Under the pieces are notes generated by a model. That model was not told where the DNA came from, made no database searches, and worked only from the letters and a program-made list of their open reading frames with translations. The position numbers and the translations under genes were made by a program. A DNA stretch of 64,000 nt from Zunongwangia sp. HGR-M22. Its GTDB lineage: Bacteria > Bacteroidota > Bacteroidia > Flavobacteriales > Flavobacteriaceae. This document shows, piece by piece, positions 14,094 through 23,648 of this stretch. Position 1 is the stretch's first letter. Each line of letters opens with the position of its first letter. Location: positions 1,415,001-1,479,000 of the forward strand of contig NZ_CP115159.1 of the NCBI RefSeq assembly GCF_027594425.1. Direction: 5' to 3'.

Positions 14094-14946
14094 AATGAAA
14101 GTTTTACAACCGGGACTTTTTAGTAGCATTCAGGATTATGGAAGATTTGGGAACATGAAATATGGCGTTCCTGCAAGCGGAGTAATGGATCGATATGCTG
14201 CAAGAACTGCTAACCTTATGTTGCGAAATGATGCGAATGATGCAGTTTTGGAAATTACCATGATGGGGCCTAAACTAGAATTTACCGCCGCAACAAAGAT
14301 CGTAATTTCAGGAGCTTTTCTTAGTCCGAAATTGAATGATAATGAACTTGAAAATAATACAGTCATAGAAATTTCTAATGGCGATATTCTAAGTTTTGGA
14401 AGAAGACTTTCTGGATGCAGGGCTTACGTGGCAATTTCTGGTGGTTTTGCTACGGAAGAAATTTTAGGAAGTAAAAGCTGGTATGAAGGAATTAGCGAAC
14501 ACCAAAAGTTACAAAAGGGAATGGAAATTCCTTTTACTGAAGATGCACTAAGTAAAATTGAAACCTTTGCAGCTTTAAAGTTTGATGATAAGTATTTAAG
14601 ATCTTCGAAGATTGAAGTCTATAAAGGCCCAGAATTCGATTTTCTTTCAGAAGAACAAAAATCCCAATTGGAAGCTTCAGAATTTAGTATCGATCAAAAC
14701 AATAGCAGAATGGCGATACAGTTGCAAGAAGAATTATCAAATGAGCTCGATCCTATAATAACAGGACCGGTAATTCCCGGTACGGTGCAATTAACACCTT
14801 CAGGAAAATTAATTGTCTTAATGAGAGATTGTCAAACTACTGGAGGTTATCCAAGAGTTTTGCAGTTAACAAGTGAGGGTATAAGAACTATTGCGCAAAA
14901 ATTAACGAACGAGAAGATTAAATTTTTGATTCAGGAATCGCTGTAA
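14086..14946 (+). CDS. pxpC: 5-oxoprolinase subunit C (KipA-like)
   Basis: A 286-residue protein of the allophanate hydrolase subunit 2 / KipA family. The start MGKMKVLQPGLFSSIQDYGR and the following YGVPASGVMDRYAARTANLM are diagnostic; SGRAYVAISGGF-like (here GCRAYVAISGGF) and QTTGGYPRVLQL occur later. Third subunit of the 5-oxoprolinase complex. It overlaps pxpB by 8 bases. A long hairpin ending in a T run (14949-15028) directly follows the stop and probably ends the pxp transcript. Confidence 0.94.
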   Translation: MGKMKVLQPGLFSSIQDYGRFGNMKYGVPASGVMDRYAARTANLMLRNDANDAVLEITMMGPKLEFTAATKIVISGAFLSPKLNDNELENNTVIEISNGDILSFGRRLSGCRAYVAISGGFATEEILGSKSWYEGISEHQKLQKGMEIPFTEDALSKIETFAALKFDDKYLRSSKIEVYKGPEFDFLSEEQKSQLEASEFSIDQNNSRMAIQLQEELSNELDPIITGPVIPGTVQLTPSGKLIVLMRDCQTTGGYPRVLQLTSEGIRTIAQKLTNEKIKFLIQESL

Positions 14947-14948
14947 AA

Positions 14949-15028
14949 TAAAAAAGTGCCGACTAGATGTTTAACGAAGTAATAAAGACCCTACTCAGAA
15001 TTACTTCACAATCTATCGACACTTTTTT
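14949..15028 (+). terminator. Long two-part hairpin with T run after pxpC
   Basis: AAAAAGTGCCGA (14951-14962) pairs, with one mismatch, with TCGACACTTTTTT (15016-15028), and an inner perfect 8-bp stem GAAGTAAT (14976-14983) / ATTACTTC (15000-15007) sits on top. The T run at the end of the right arm suits a terminator; the 80-nt size leaves room for a stable small RNA. Confidence 0.6.
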
Positions 15029-15470
15029 GCCCCAAAACACCTTAGCTAACTAAAATGATATTTCAAATGTAGTTTAAAAGATTCGCATAACAAAGGGGAA
15101 AAAGCCCCATTTTCGTTAAAAATTCTTTGTTAGGGCAATATATACGTTCAAAATAGCCTTTAAAACTACTTTTTTTATCAAAAACGTTAAACTAAATTTT
15201 TTAAGCGTTAATTCTTAAAACGCTCTAACATAGTAAAATGATGGGAAAAGTAGATTATGAGAATAAATAAATTCAATTCCTTCGTCATTAATTTTTAAAT
15301 TTTATAGTTGAAAGTAGATCAATTAAAAATTTTTATGCTAAAATATTAATGTTCTTATGAAAGGTATTTTCAACTTATTAAATCGAAGAAAGAAGCTATA
15401 CAATTCAAATTTTAGCTTTTATTATTTTAAACAATAGGATTTTGAAATTTAGGTAAGCGTTAAATTTCTT

Positions 15471-15498
15471 TTGTAGCTTTTTCACTTCCCTATCTTTG
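15471..15498 (+). promoter_or_regulatory. Bacteroidetes-type promoter of the response regulator gene
   Basis: TTG at 15471-15473, a 17-nt spacer, and TATCTTTG at 15491-15498 match the phylum's -33 TTG / -7 TAnnTTTG consensus exactly. The start codon is 30 nt downstream. Confidence 0.7.
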
Positions 15499-15527
15499 CA
15501 CTATCCAAAGCAAACCTAATTAGTATA

Positions 15528-16154
15528 ATGAGCAAATCGATAGTTATTGTTGATGATCATACACTTTTTGGCCAATCCCTAAAGATTCTGATTAATTCCT
15601 TTAAAGATTATCGTGTAAAAGCGGTTTATAAGAACGGAAAAGAACTGCAGGATAATCTTAGAATGATGGATCTGCGTCCCGACATTATTCTGTTGGACGT
15701 GCGTATGCCAGTGATGGATGGGCTAGAAACAATGCAGTGGTTAAAACAAGAATTTCCGAAGCAAAAAGCTATGGCACTAACCATGGAAGATGACGAAGAT
15801 ACGCTACTAAGAATGTTAAGTTATGGGTGTAGGGGTTATCTTTTAAAAGATATAGATCCAGATAAATTCAAGCAGGCTTTAGATCATGTGATAACTACTG
15901 GTTATTATGTAGATAATGAGTCAACGGCTCAGCTAGCGAAAAAAGAATCTCTCAAAAATGTGTTTTCTGAACGGGAAATAGAACTGCTTAAGTATGTTTG
16001 TTCTGAAATGACCTATAAAGAAATTGCTTCAGTAATGCATCTTAGTCCAAAAACCATTGATGGATATCGTGAAAGCCTATTTACTAAACTAAATATAAAG
16101 AGTAGAGTAGGTCTTGCCGTTTATGCAATTAAAAATAACTTTTATACGATTTAA
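15528..16154 (+). CDS. NarL/FixJ-type response regulator, orphan
   Basis: A 208-residue two-domain regulator. The receiver domain (about 1-120) has the acidic pair in IVIVDDHTLFGQSL, the phospho-acceptor Asp57 in ILLDVRMPVMDG, and the conserved Lys in GCRGYLLKDIDPDKF. A LuxR-type helix-turn-helix (about 140-205) follows, FSEREIELLKYVCSEMTYKE with the recognition region HLSPKTIDGYRESLFTKL. It therefore binds DNA when phosphorylated. No histidine kinase gene lies nearby, so its partner is unknown. Upstream is a good promoter (15471-15498) in a long empty gap. Confidence 0.93.
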   Translation: MSKSIVIVDDHTLFGQSLKILINSFKDYRVKAVYKNGKELQDNLRMMDLRPDIILLDVRMPVMDGLETMQWLKQEFPKQKAMALTMEDDEDTLLRMLSYGCRGYLLKDIDPDKFKQALDHVITTGYYVDNESTAQLAKKESLKNVFSEREIELLKYVCSEMTYKEIASVMHLSPKTIDGYRESLFTKLNIKSRVGLAVYAIKNNFYTI

Positions 16155-16179
16155 TATTCCCTGTTTTTAGCTTCATTTT

Positions 16180-16211
16180 TTGAAAATCTAAAGTTTTTGA
16201 TAGTATCTTCG
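16180..16211 (+). promoter_or_regulatory. Probable promoter of the GNAT-nitrilase gene
   Basis: TTG at 16180-16182 and TATCTTCG at 16204-16211 are spaced by 21 nt; the second box has one mismatch to TAnnTTTG. The start codon is at 16241. Confidence 0.4.
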
Positions 16212-16240
16212 TTACGCAATAAAACATGCGTTTATAGAAG

Positions 16241-17761
16241 ATGGAGACACCTACGATCGAGCTAAGAAACCTAAAAGTTCAGGATTATAAAGAGCTTAAA
16301 CTTTCGATGATTAAGAGCTACAGCGGGATGCCAGAGGATTACTGGAGCGAAGCTGAAATAAAAACCTTAGTAACAAAATTTCCCGACGGTCAGTTTTGTA
16401 TCGTTATCGATAACAAAATTGCTGGTTGCGCCCTTTCTATAATCGTAGATTACGAAAAATTTGATGAGAATCATACTTATGATGACATTATAGGAGGTGA
16501 TAATTTTTCTACCCATTCCAAAAAAGGAAATGTATTGTACGGGATTGATGTTTTTATACATCCAGAATATCGAGGCAAACGTTTAGGAAGACGTTTATAT
16601 GAAGCTCGAAAAGAACTCTGCGAACAACTTAACCTGAAGTCGATTGTGTTTGGTGGGCGTATCCCAAATTATGCGAAATATGCCAAAGAGCTAACACCAA
16701 AAAAATATATCGAAAAGGTGAAATTACAGGAGATTCATGATCCTGTTCTTTCTTTTCAGCTCTCCAACGATTTTCATGTTAAGAAAGTCATTAAAGGATA
16801 TCTTTCTGGAGATCATGAAAGCAAAGAGTATGCAGTTTTAATGGAGTGGAATAATATTTATTATACCAAAGCTCAAAAACTTATAGAAAGTAAGAAGACT
16901 GTTGTAAGATTAGGGCTGGTACAATGGCAGATGCGTTTATTTAAAGATTTTGATGCGCTGGTTTCGCAAATTGAATTTTTTGTAGATGCTGTAAGTGATT
17001 ATCAAAGCGATTTTATTCTTTTTCCTGAATTGTTTAATGCACCGCTAATGGCAGAGTTTAATCATTTAAATGAAGCTGAAGCAATTCGAGGACTATCAAC
17101 TTATACTGAAAGATTATTAGAAGTTTTTATCGATTTTGCGATAAATTATAATATCAATATTATCACCGGTAGTATGCCTCAGGTAATTGGTGAGCATATG
17201 TATAATGTAGGATTTTTGTGTCGTCGCGACGGAAGTTATGAGCGCTACGAAAAACTGCATATCACTCCGGCAGAAGAATCTGCCTGGGGAATGAAAGGCG
17301 GAAGCAAATTACAAACTTTCGATACCGATTGTGGTAAGATTGGGGTGCTAATATGTTACGATGTAGAATTTCCAGAATTACCAAGACTTTTAGCCGAAGA
17401 AGGAATGAATATTCTATTTGTACCATTTATGACTGATACTCAAAATGGATATTCTCGAGTAAGAATTTGCGCGCAATCGCGAGCTGTGGAAAATGAATGT
17501 TATGTTGCGATTGCAGGCTCTGTAGGAAACTTGCCGAAAGTGAATAATATGGATATTCAATATTCGCAAAGTGCCGTATTAACACCGTCTGACTTTGCTT
17601 TTCCGGTAAACGGTGTTAAGGCTGAAGCTACACCAAACACTGAAAGTACCTTACTTGCAGATGTTGATTTGGATTTACTTAAAGAACTCCACAATTTTGG
17701 AAGCGTTCGAAATTTGAAAGATCGCAGAAAGGATCTTTATTCCATAAAACTTAAAAAATAG
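16241..17761 (+). CDS. Fused GNAT acetyltransferase and carbon-nitrogen hydrolase
   Basis: A 506-residue two-domain protein. Residues about 1-215 are a GNAT acetyltransferase, with the acetyl-CoA region IDVFIHPEYRGKRLGRRLYE. Residues about 225-500 are a nitrilase-superfamily amidohydrolase with the catalytic triad Glu266 (LFPELFNAPL), Lys338 (YEKLHITPAE) and Cys372 (VLICYDVEFPEL). The same fusion is known in many bacteria, but its substrate is not established to my knowledge; the hydrolase part resembles the omega-amidase/carbamoylase branch. Standalone gene with its own promoter and a terminator at 17902-17933. Confidence 0.92.
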   Translation: METPTIELRNLKVQDYKELKLSMIKSYSGMPEDYWSEAEIKTLVTKFPDGQFCIVIDNKIAGCALSIIVDYEKFDENHTYDDIIGGDNFSTHSKKGNVLYGIDVFIHPEYRGKRLGRRLYEARKELCEQLNLKSIVFGGRIPNYAKYAKELTPKKYIEKVKLQEIHDPVLSFQLSNDFHVKKVIKGYLSGDHESKEYAVLMEWNNIYYTKAQKLIESKKTVVRLGLVQWQMRLFKDFDALVSQIEFFVDAVSDYQSDFILFPELFNAPLMAEFNHLNEAEAIRGLSTYTERLLEVFIDFAINYNINIITGSMPQVIGEHMYNVGFLCRRDGSYERYEKLHITPAEESAWGMKGGSKLQTFDTDCGKIGVLICYDVEFPELPRLLAEEGMNILFVPFMTDTQNGYSRVRICAQSRAVENECYVAIAGSVGNLPKVNNMDIQYSQSAVLTPSDFAFPVNGVKAEATPNTESTLLADVDLDLLKELHNFGSVRNLKDRRKDLYSIKLKK

Positions 17762-18218
17762 GATAAAACTTAATCTACTAAAAAAATAATACTTAAGTTT
17801 ACCATATGAATTACAAAAACGAACGCCTTATTTCTTCAATTATTGAAGTCATTTTCATTTTGAAAAGCTGACAATAGGAGAAGATGTATACGATTTATAT
17901 AAAAAAAAGCCATCTCTCGAGATGGCTTTTTTTATGCTTTGTCTAAAGTACTAATTCGACTACATTTTTTTTAAAGCTGTTGTTTTTCCTTTAAAACTAA
18001 CGGTGTTTTAAGGATAATAATGTTGTTGATGTTAAATCAGTGAAAAATTGTATGTTTTTTGAATGTTTCAGCAATCGTAATGCTAAAGGTTTTAAATGTT
18101 TAATTATCAAGTGATTATAAAACAAAATCTCCGCTTGAAGACAATTAAGTAAACTAGGCTAAAATATAGAGGCATTTAGAAGACGGTAATTTTATCTAAC
18201 CAGAAGAGAAAATTAGTA
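17762..18218. other. 457-bp gap before the ilv operon
   Basis: It contains the strong terminator at 17902-17933, a possible degraded small frame (17806-17954), two promoter-like pairs with one mismatch (TTG 17939-17941 with TACATTTT 17961-17968; and a second with TATGTTTT at 18051-18058) and two short frames that could be an ilv leader (18020-18043 and 18052-18114). No longer gene is visible. Confidence 0.5.
17902..17933. terminator. Strong bidirectional terminator
   Basis: AAAAAAGCCATCTC pairs perfectly with GAGATGGCTTTTTT around a 2-nt centre, with A and T runs on both sides. Confidence 0.85.
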
Positions 18219-19892
18219 ATGAATAATAAGTATAGTAGTATTTTAACTCAAAGTGACTCCCAACCGGCGTCACAGGCCATGCTTCATGCGATAGGCTTAA
18301 CTAAGGAAGATTTCAATAAACCTTTTGTAGGAATTGCCAGTACAGGATACGAGGGCAATCCTTGTAATATGCATTTAAATGATCTCGCTAAATTGGTAAA
18401 AGAAGGAACTCTTTCTGCCGATCTTGTAGGATTAATTTTTAATACTATCGGAGTAAGTGATGGTATTTCTATGGGAACTCCGGGAATGCGTTTTTCACTA
18501 CCCTCAAGAGATATTATAGCAGATTCTATGGAAACTGTGGTGAATGCTATGTCTTACGATGGTTTAGTTACAGTAGTAGGTTGTGATAAAAATATGCCGG
18601 GAGCTTTAATGGCCATGTTAAGAATAAATAGGCCTTCGGTTTTAGTGTATGGTGGTACTATTGCTTCGGGATGTCATAACGGTAAAAAACTGGATGTTGT
18701 TTCAGCATTTGAAGCTTGGGGAGCTAAAGTTAGTGGCGATATAGATAAAGAAGAGTATGATAGTGTAATTGAGAAAGCCTGTCCTGGTGCAGGAGCTTGT
18801 GGTGGCATGTATACTGCAAATACTATGGCTTCAGCAATAGAAACTTTAGGAATGTCTTTACCTTACAATAGCTCGAATCCTGCAGTAGGAGAAGAGAAAA
18901 AGACTGAAAGTGTAAGGGCAGGAGAAGCTATGAAACTTCTTATAGAGAAAGATTTAAAGCCCAGAGATATCGTAACTAAAAAATCTTTGGAAAATGCAAT
19001 TCGCTTGCTAACGCTTTTGGGAGGTTCTACCAATGCAGTATTGCACTTTTTGGCTATCGCACGTTCAGCAGAAATTGATCTTGGAATCGAAGAATTTGGG
19101 AAAATCGTAGACAGTACGCCATTTTTAGCCAATTTGAAGCCAAGCGGCAAATACGCAATGGAAGATATTCATAGAATTGGTGGTATCCCCGCGGTGCAAA
19201 AATATATGCTTAAACACGGCTTGTTACATGGTGATTGTATGACGGTTACCGGAAAAACTCTAGCTGAAAATCTTGAAAATGTGCCTGATTTGGAAGAAGG
19301 TCAGGATGTAATATATCCAATCGATCAGCCAATCAAAAAGACAGGACATATTAGAATTCTCCACGGAAATTTAGCTGAAGAAGGATCTGTTGCTAAAATT
19401 ACCGGAAAAGAGGGAATGAGCTTTACTGGAACAGCAAAAGTTTTTGAAAGCGAATATGAAGCAAATGACGGGATTTCTGAAGGTAAAGTAAAGAAAGGCG
19501 ATGTTGTTGTGATTCGATATGAAGGTCCAAAAGGAGGTCCTGGTATGCCAGAAATGCTCAAACCAACTTCCGCAATTATGGGGGCAAAACTAGGTAAAGA
19601 TGTTGCTCTTATTACAGATGGTAGATTTTCTGGTGGTACACATGGTTTTGTAGTGGGACACATTACTCCTGAAGCCCAGGAAGGCGGAATGATCGCTTTA
19701 CTAAAAGATGGAGATAAAATTACAATTAGTGCAGAAGACGATTCTATACAGGTAGATCTTACTGATGCAGAGATTGAAGAAAGAAGAAAAAACTGGAAAG
19801 CACCTGCTTTAAAATTTAGCAAAGGTGTTTTATATAAATATGCGAGAACAGTTTCATCGGCATCAAAAGGATGCGTAACTGATGAGTTTTAA
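18219..19892 (+). CDS. ilvD: Dihydroxy-acid dehydratase
   Basis: A 557-residue Fe-S enzyme that dehydrates 2,3-dihydroxy-isovalerate (and the methylvalerate analogue) to the 2-oxo acids of valine and isoleucine. Cluster cysteines are visible in [15 protein letters not shown] and [18 protein letters not shown], and a further one near SGCHNGKKL. The C-terminal part has the conserved [14 protein letters not shown] and [14 protein letters not shown]. Length is normal. It is the first gene of ilvD-ilvB-ilvN-ilvC-ilvA, with only 11 bp to ilvB. A 285-bp leader-sized region after the upstream terminator may hold regulatory elements. Confidence 0.97.
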   Translation: MNNKYSSILTQSDSQPASQAMLHAIGLTKEDFNKPFVGIASTGYEGNPCNMHLNDLAKLVKEGTLSADLVGLIFNTIGVSDGISMGTPGMRFSLPSRDIIADSMETVVNAMSYDGLVTVVGCDKNMPGALMAMLRINRPSVLVYGGTIASGCHNGKKLDVVSAFEAWGAKVSGDIDKEEYDSVIEKACPGAGACGGMYTANTMASAIETLGMSLPYNSSNPAVGEEKKTESVRAGEAMKLLIEKDLKPRDIVTKKSLENAIRLLTLLGGSTNAVLHFLAIARSAEIDLGIEEFGKIVDSTPFLANLKPSGKYAMEDIHRIGGIPAVQKYMLKHGLLHGDCMTVTGKTLAENLENVPDLEEGQDVIYPIDQPIKKTGHIRILHGNLAEEGSVAKITGKEGMSFTGTAKVFESEYEANDGISEGKVKKGDVVVIRYEGPKGGPGMPEMLKPTSAIMGAKLGKDVALITDGRFSGGTHGFVVGHITPEAQEGGMIALLKDGDKITISAEDDSIQVDLTDAEIEERRKNWKAPALKFSKGVLYKYARTVSSASKGCVTDEF

Positions 19893-19903
19893 TTTGGTGA
19901 ATT

Positions 19904-21637
19904 ATGGAAGTAAAAACAGCTAGTTTCGAAAAGACATCGGCAGATACTTCAACTACTGTTTCTGGAGCAGAAGCGGTAATTAAGTGTTTGTTAGAAGAAG
20001 GCGTAGAGACAATATATGGCTACCCAGGCGGAGCCATTATGCCGGTGTATGATGAATTGTACAAATACCAAGATAAAATTCACCACGTCCTTACTAGGCA
20101 TGAGCAGGGAGCTACTCATGCTGCACAGGGATATGCGCGCGTAAGCGGTAAAGTTGGGGTTGCTGTAGCAACTTCTGGCCCTGGCGCCACTAATCTGGTT
20201 ACCGGAATTGCAGATGCTCAAATAGATTCGACCCCTATGGTATGTATTACCGGGCAGGTTGGCTCGCACTTACTTGGTAGTGATGCTTTTCAGGAAACTG
20301 ATATTGTAGGTATTTCTACACCAATTACTAAATGGAATTATCAGGTTACACGTGCTGAGGAAATTCCTGAAGTTATAGCAAAGGCATTTTATATAGCAAA
20401 ATCTGGTCGTCCAGGGCCTGTTTTAGTCGATATTACTAAAGATGCGCAATTCGCTTCATTAGAATTCAATTATAAAAAATGTAAAGGAATTCGTAGTTAT
20501 AAGCCAAACCCAGAGGTTGATTCTTCCCAGATAGAAAAAGCTGCAGAAGCTATAAATTCAGCAAAAAAGCCTTTAATCGTATATGGTCAGGGAGTAATTC
20601 TTGGTGAAGCAGAATCTCTTTTTCAGGAATTTGTAGAAAAAACAGGGATTCCTGCAGCCTGGACAATTTTAGGTGTTTCAGCATTAGGGACTAAACATCC
20701 TTTAAATGTAGGTATGGTAGGAATGCATGGAAATTATGCACCTAACGTTCTAACCAACGAATGTGATGTACTTATTGCTATTGGGATGCGTTTTGATGAT
20801 AGGGTAACCGGTAATTTAGAACATTATGCTAAACAGGCCAAAGTTATCCATATGGAAATCGATCCTGCGGAAATAGATAAGAATGTAAAAGCTGATTTTC
20901 CTGTATTAGGTAATGTAAAAGAAACGCTGAAGTCACTTTTAGAATTGGTTCAGCCTAAAGAGCATAAAGAATGGCATAATAAGTTTAAAGAATTATATAA
21001 AATTGAATACGATAAAGTCATAAGCCTTAACCTTGATGTTAATAAGAAAGACATGGGCATGGCTGAAGTTATTCAGGAGATAAATAGAAATACAGATGGA
21101 AAGGCGGTAATCGTTTCAGATGTAGGACAGCATCAAATGGCGGCGTGTCGATATGCCGAATTTAAACAAACACGAAGCAATGTTACAAGTGGCGGTTTAG
21201 GAACTATGGGATTTGCCCTTCCTGCTGCTATTGGTGCAAAAATGGGAGCGCCAGAAAGAGAAGTTGTTGCCGTAATTGGAGATGGTGGTTACCAAATGAC
21301 CATTCAGGAATTAGGAACAATCTTTCAAACAAAAGTTCCGGTTAAAATTGTGGTTTTAAACAACGGATTTTTAGGAATGGTGCGCCAGTGGCAACAATTA
21401 TTTTTTGATCGCAGGTATGCTTCAACTGAAATGACTAATCCAGATTTTGTGACGATTGCTAAAGGATATCATATAAAAGCTAATCGCGTAACAGATCGAT
21501 CTCAGCTGAAAGATGCTATTGCAGAAATGATCGATTCAAAAGAATCGTATTTCCTTGAAGTAAAAGTAGAGCAGGAAGAAAATGTATTTCCAATGGTTCC
21601 AACAGGAGCTTCTGTTTCAGATATAATTTTAGAATAA
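19904..21637 (+). CDS. ilvB: Acetolactate synthase large subunit
   Basis: A 577-residue thiamine-diphosphate enzyme joining pyruvate with pyruvate or 2-oxobutyrate. The conserved Glu that activates TPP is in TRHEQGATHAAQGYAR, and the TPP/Mg motif starts at GDGGYQMTIQELGTI and ends at LNNGFLGM. The central FAD-binding domain and C-terminal PP domain are intact. It precedes ilvN with a 1-base overlap (TAATG), which suggests coupled translation of the two subunits. Confidence 0.97.
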   Translation: MEVKTASFEKTSADTSTTVSGAEAVIKCLLEEGVETIYGYPGGAIMPVYDELYKYQDKIHHVLTRHEQGATHAAQGYARVSGKVGVAVATSGPGATNLVTGIADAQIDSTPMVCITGQVGSHLLGSDAFQETDIVGISTPITKWNYQVTRAEEIPEVIAKAFYIAKSGRPGPVLVDITKDAQFASLEFNYKKCKGIRSYKPNPEVDSSQIEKAAEAINSAKKPLIVYGQGVILGEAESLFQEFVEKTGIPAAWTILGVSALGTKHPLNVGMVGMHGNYAPNVLTNECDVLIAIGMRFDDRVTGNLEHYAKQAKVIHMEIDPAEIDKNVKADFPVLGNVKETLKSLLELVQPKEHKEWHNKFKELYKIEYDKVISLNLDVNKKDMGMAEVIQEINRNTDGKAVIVSDVGQHQMAACRYAEFKQTRSNVTSGGLGTMGFALPAAIGAKMGAPEREVVAVIGDGGYQMTIQELGTIFQTKVPVKIVVLNNGFLGMVRQWQQLFFDRRYASTEMTNPDFVTIAKGYHIKANRVTDRSQLKDAIAEMIDSKESYFLEVKVEQEENVFPMVPTGASVSDIILE

Positions 21638-22176
21638 TGGAAAAGAAAAATTTCACCGTTTCGATATATACCGAAAATAACCTGGGCCTGTTAAGCCGAA
21701 TTGCAGCTATTTTCTTAAAAAGACATATTAATATAGAAAGTATTACCGCGTCACCCAGTGAAGTGCCAGAAGTAATGCGTTTTATTATAGTTGTTGAGGT
21801 AACCGAAGAGCAAATCAAAAAGATTGTTGGTCAGATCGAAAAGCAAATCGAAGTGATCAAAGCATTTTATCATACTGCTGAAGAGATGATCTATCAGGAA
21901 ACTGCTTTATACAAAATTAAATCTTCAGACTTTTTAGATGATTTGGATGTACAGGCGTTCATAAAAGCAACAAATGCTCGCATTGTAACGGTTACACAAA
22001 AATTCTTTGTAATAGAAAAAACCGGAAAGAGGCACGAAGTAAACGAATTGTACGAAACACTTAAGCCTTATGGTTTGATGCAGTTTGTACGTTCAGGTAC
22101 CATCGCGGTAACGAAAAACGAAATGCCAATAACAGGAATATTAGAACAATTTAATACTACAAATTCAATATCATGA
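21637..22176 (+). CDS. ilvN: Acetolactate synthase small (regulatory) subunit
   Basis: A 179-residue protein with an N-terminal ACT domain ([20 protein letters not shown]; about 3-75) that binds valine for feedback inhibition, and the ALS_ss_C domain after it. It overlaps ilvB by 1 base and ilvC by 4 (ATGA). Length is like IlvH/IlvN of other bacteria. It is expected to activate IlvB and make it sensitive to branched-chain amino acids. Confidence 0.95.
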   Translation: MEKKNFTVSIYTENNLGLLSRIAAIFLKRHINIESITASPSEVPEVMRFIIVVEVTEEQIKKIVGQIEKQIEVIKAFYHTAEEMIYQETALYKIKSSDFLDDLDVQAFIKATNARIVTVTQKFFVIEKTGKRHEVNELYETLKPYGLMQFVRSGTIAVTKNEMPITGILEQFNTTNSIS

Positions 22177-23648
22177 CAAACTATTTTAACAGCCTTTCTT
22201 TACGAGAAAAATTAGCCCAGCTAGGGACGTGTAGGTTTATGGAACTAGATGAGTTTAGCGATGGAGTGGCTGCATTAAAAGATAAAAAAATAGTTATTGT
22301 AGGATGTGGATCTCAAGGCCTTAATCAGGGATTAAACATGAGAGATAGTGGTCTTGATATTTCTTACGCGCTTAGAGAAGGAGCGATTAGGGAAAAAAGA
22401 CAGTCTTACAAAAATGCAACTGAAAACAATTTTACAGTTGGAACTTACGAAGAGTTAATTCCATCGGCAGATTTGGTGATTAATCTTACTCCAGATAAGC
22501 AACATACAGGAGTGATTAATGCGATTATGCCACATATTAAAAAAGACGGAGTGCTATCGTATTCTCATGGTTTTAATATTGTTGAAGAAGGGATGCAAAT
22601 TAGAGAGGATATTACCGTAATTATGGTAGCTCCAAAGTGTCCTGGTAGTGAAGTAAGAGAAGAATACAAAAGAGGTTTTGGGGTACCAACATTAATTGCT
22701 GTACATCCAGAGAATGACCATTTAGGTATTGGTTTAGAATGGGCTAAAGCTTATGCTTACGGTACTGGTGGTCATAGAGCAGGAGTGCTACAATCTTCAT
22801 TTGTTGCTGAGGTAAAATCAGATTTAATGGGTGAGCAAACCATTCTTTGCGGATTGCTTCAAACAGGATCTATACTTAGTTTCGACAAAATGGTTGCAGA
22901 TGGAGTAGAACCTTCTTATGCTGCAAAATTAATTCAGTATGGATGGGAAACTATTACAGAAGCACTTAAGCATGGCGGTATTACCAACATGATGGATCGT
23001 CTATCTAATCCTGCAAAAATTAAAGCTTTTGAAATTTCAGAAGAATTAAAAGAAATCATGCGTCCGCTTTTTCAAAAACATATGGACGATATTATTTCTG
23101 GAGAATTTAGTTCTAGAATGATGAAAGATTGGGCGAATGACGATAAAGAATTATTAGAATGGAGAGCAGCTACCGGTGAAACTGCATTTGAAAAAACCGA
23201 AGCTTCTGAAGAAGAAATTTCAGAACAGGAATATTTCGATAAAGGTGTGCTAATGGTAGCCATGGTGAAATCTGGTGTAGAACTGGCTTTTGAAACTATG
23301 GTTGAAGCTGGTATTATTGCAGAGTCTGCTTACTACGAATCTTTACACGAAACTCCGCTTATCGCAAATACAATCGCCAGAAAGAAATTGTTCGAAATGA
23401 ACAGAATTATTTCTGATACTGCAGAATATGGTTGTTACCTTTTTGATCATTCCTGTAAACCACTTATCAAAGATTATGTAAATGCTTTAGATAAAGATTT
23501 AATTGGTCATAATTTTGGAACAGAAGAAACTGGAGTAGATAACCTTGAATTAATTGCGGTAAATGATGCTTTAAGACAACATCCTGTAGAAAAAGTAGGA
23601 GGTACGCTTAGAAAAGCCATGACTGCAATGAAAAGAATATATGAATAA
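22173..23648 (+). CDS. ilvC: Ketol-acid reductoisomerase, long (class II) form
   Basis: A 491-residue NADPH enzyme that isomerises and reduces acetolactate to dihydroxy-isovalerate. The Rossmann motif [20 protein letters not shown] and the following [15 protein letters not shown] (Arg/Ser/Gln residues that contact the NADPH phosphate) are clear. The doubled C-terminal knotted domain makes it about 490 residues, as in E. coli, instead of about 330 in class I. It overlaps ilvN by 4 bases and abuts ilvA. Confidence 0.96.
   Translation: MTNYFNSLSLREKLAQLGTCRFMELDEFSDGVAALKDKKIVIVGCGSQGLNQGLNMRDSGLDISYALREGAIREKRQSYKNATENNFTVGTYEELIPSADLVINLTPDKQHTGVINAIMPHIKKDGVLSYSHGFNIVEEGMQIREDITVIMVAPKCPGSEVREEYKRGFGVPTLIAVHPENDHLGIGLEWAKAYAYGTGGHRAGVLQSSFVAEVKSDLMGEQTILCGLLQTGSILSFDKMVADGVEPSYAAKLIQYGWETITEALKHGGITNMMDRLSNPAKIKAFEISEELKEIMRPLFQKHMDDIISGEFSSRMMKDWANDDKELLEWRAATGETAFEKTEASEEEISEQEYFDKGVLMVAMVKSGVELAFETMVEAGIIAESAYYESLHETPLIANTIARKKLFEMNRIISDTAEYGCYLFDHSCKPLIKDYVNALDKDLIGHNFGTEETGVDNLELIAVNDALRQHPVEKVGGTLRKAMTAMKRIYE

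Larger units (their letters stand above)
14947..15527. other. 581-bp gap between pxpC and the response regulator
   Basis: No credible protein frame. It holds the long hairpin at 14949-15028, a second possible structure at 15089-15131 (AACAAAG pairing with CTTTGTT around a GGGG/CCCC hairpin), a weak inverted repeat AGCGTT/AACGCT near 15200, and the promoter of the downstream gene at 15471-15498. The middle part is very AT-rich. Confidence 0.6.

Noticed and set aside
19325-19822. Long open frame on the minus strand inside ilvD (about 165 codons)
   Set aside because: It is antisense to a perfectly conserved enzyme gene, has no recognisable domain and arises from the codon pattern of ilvD.
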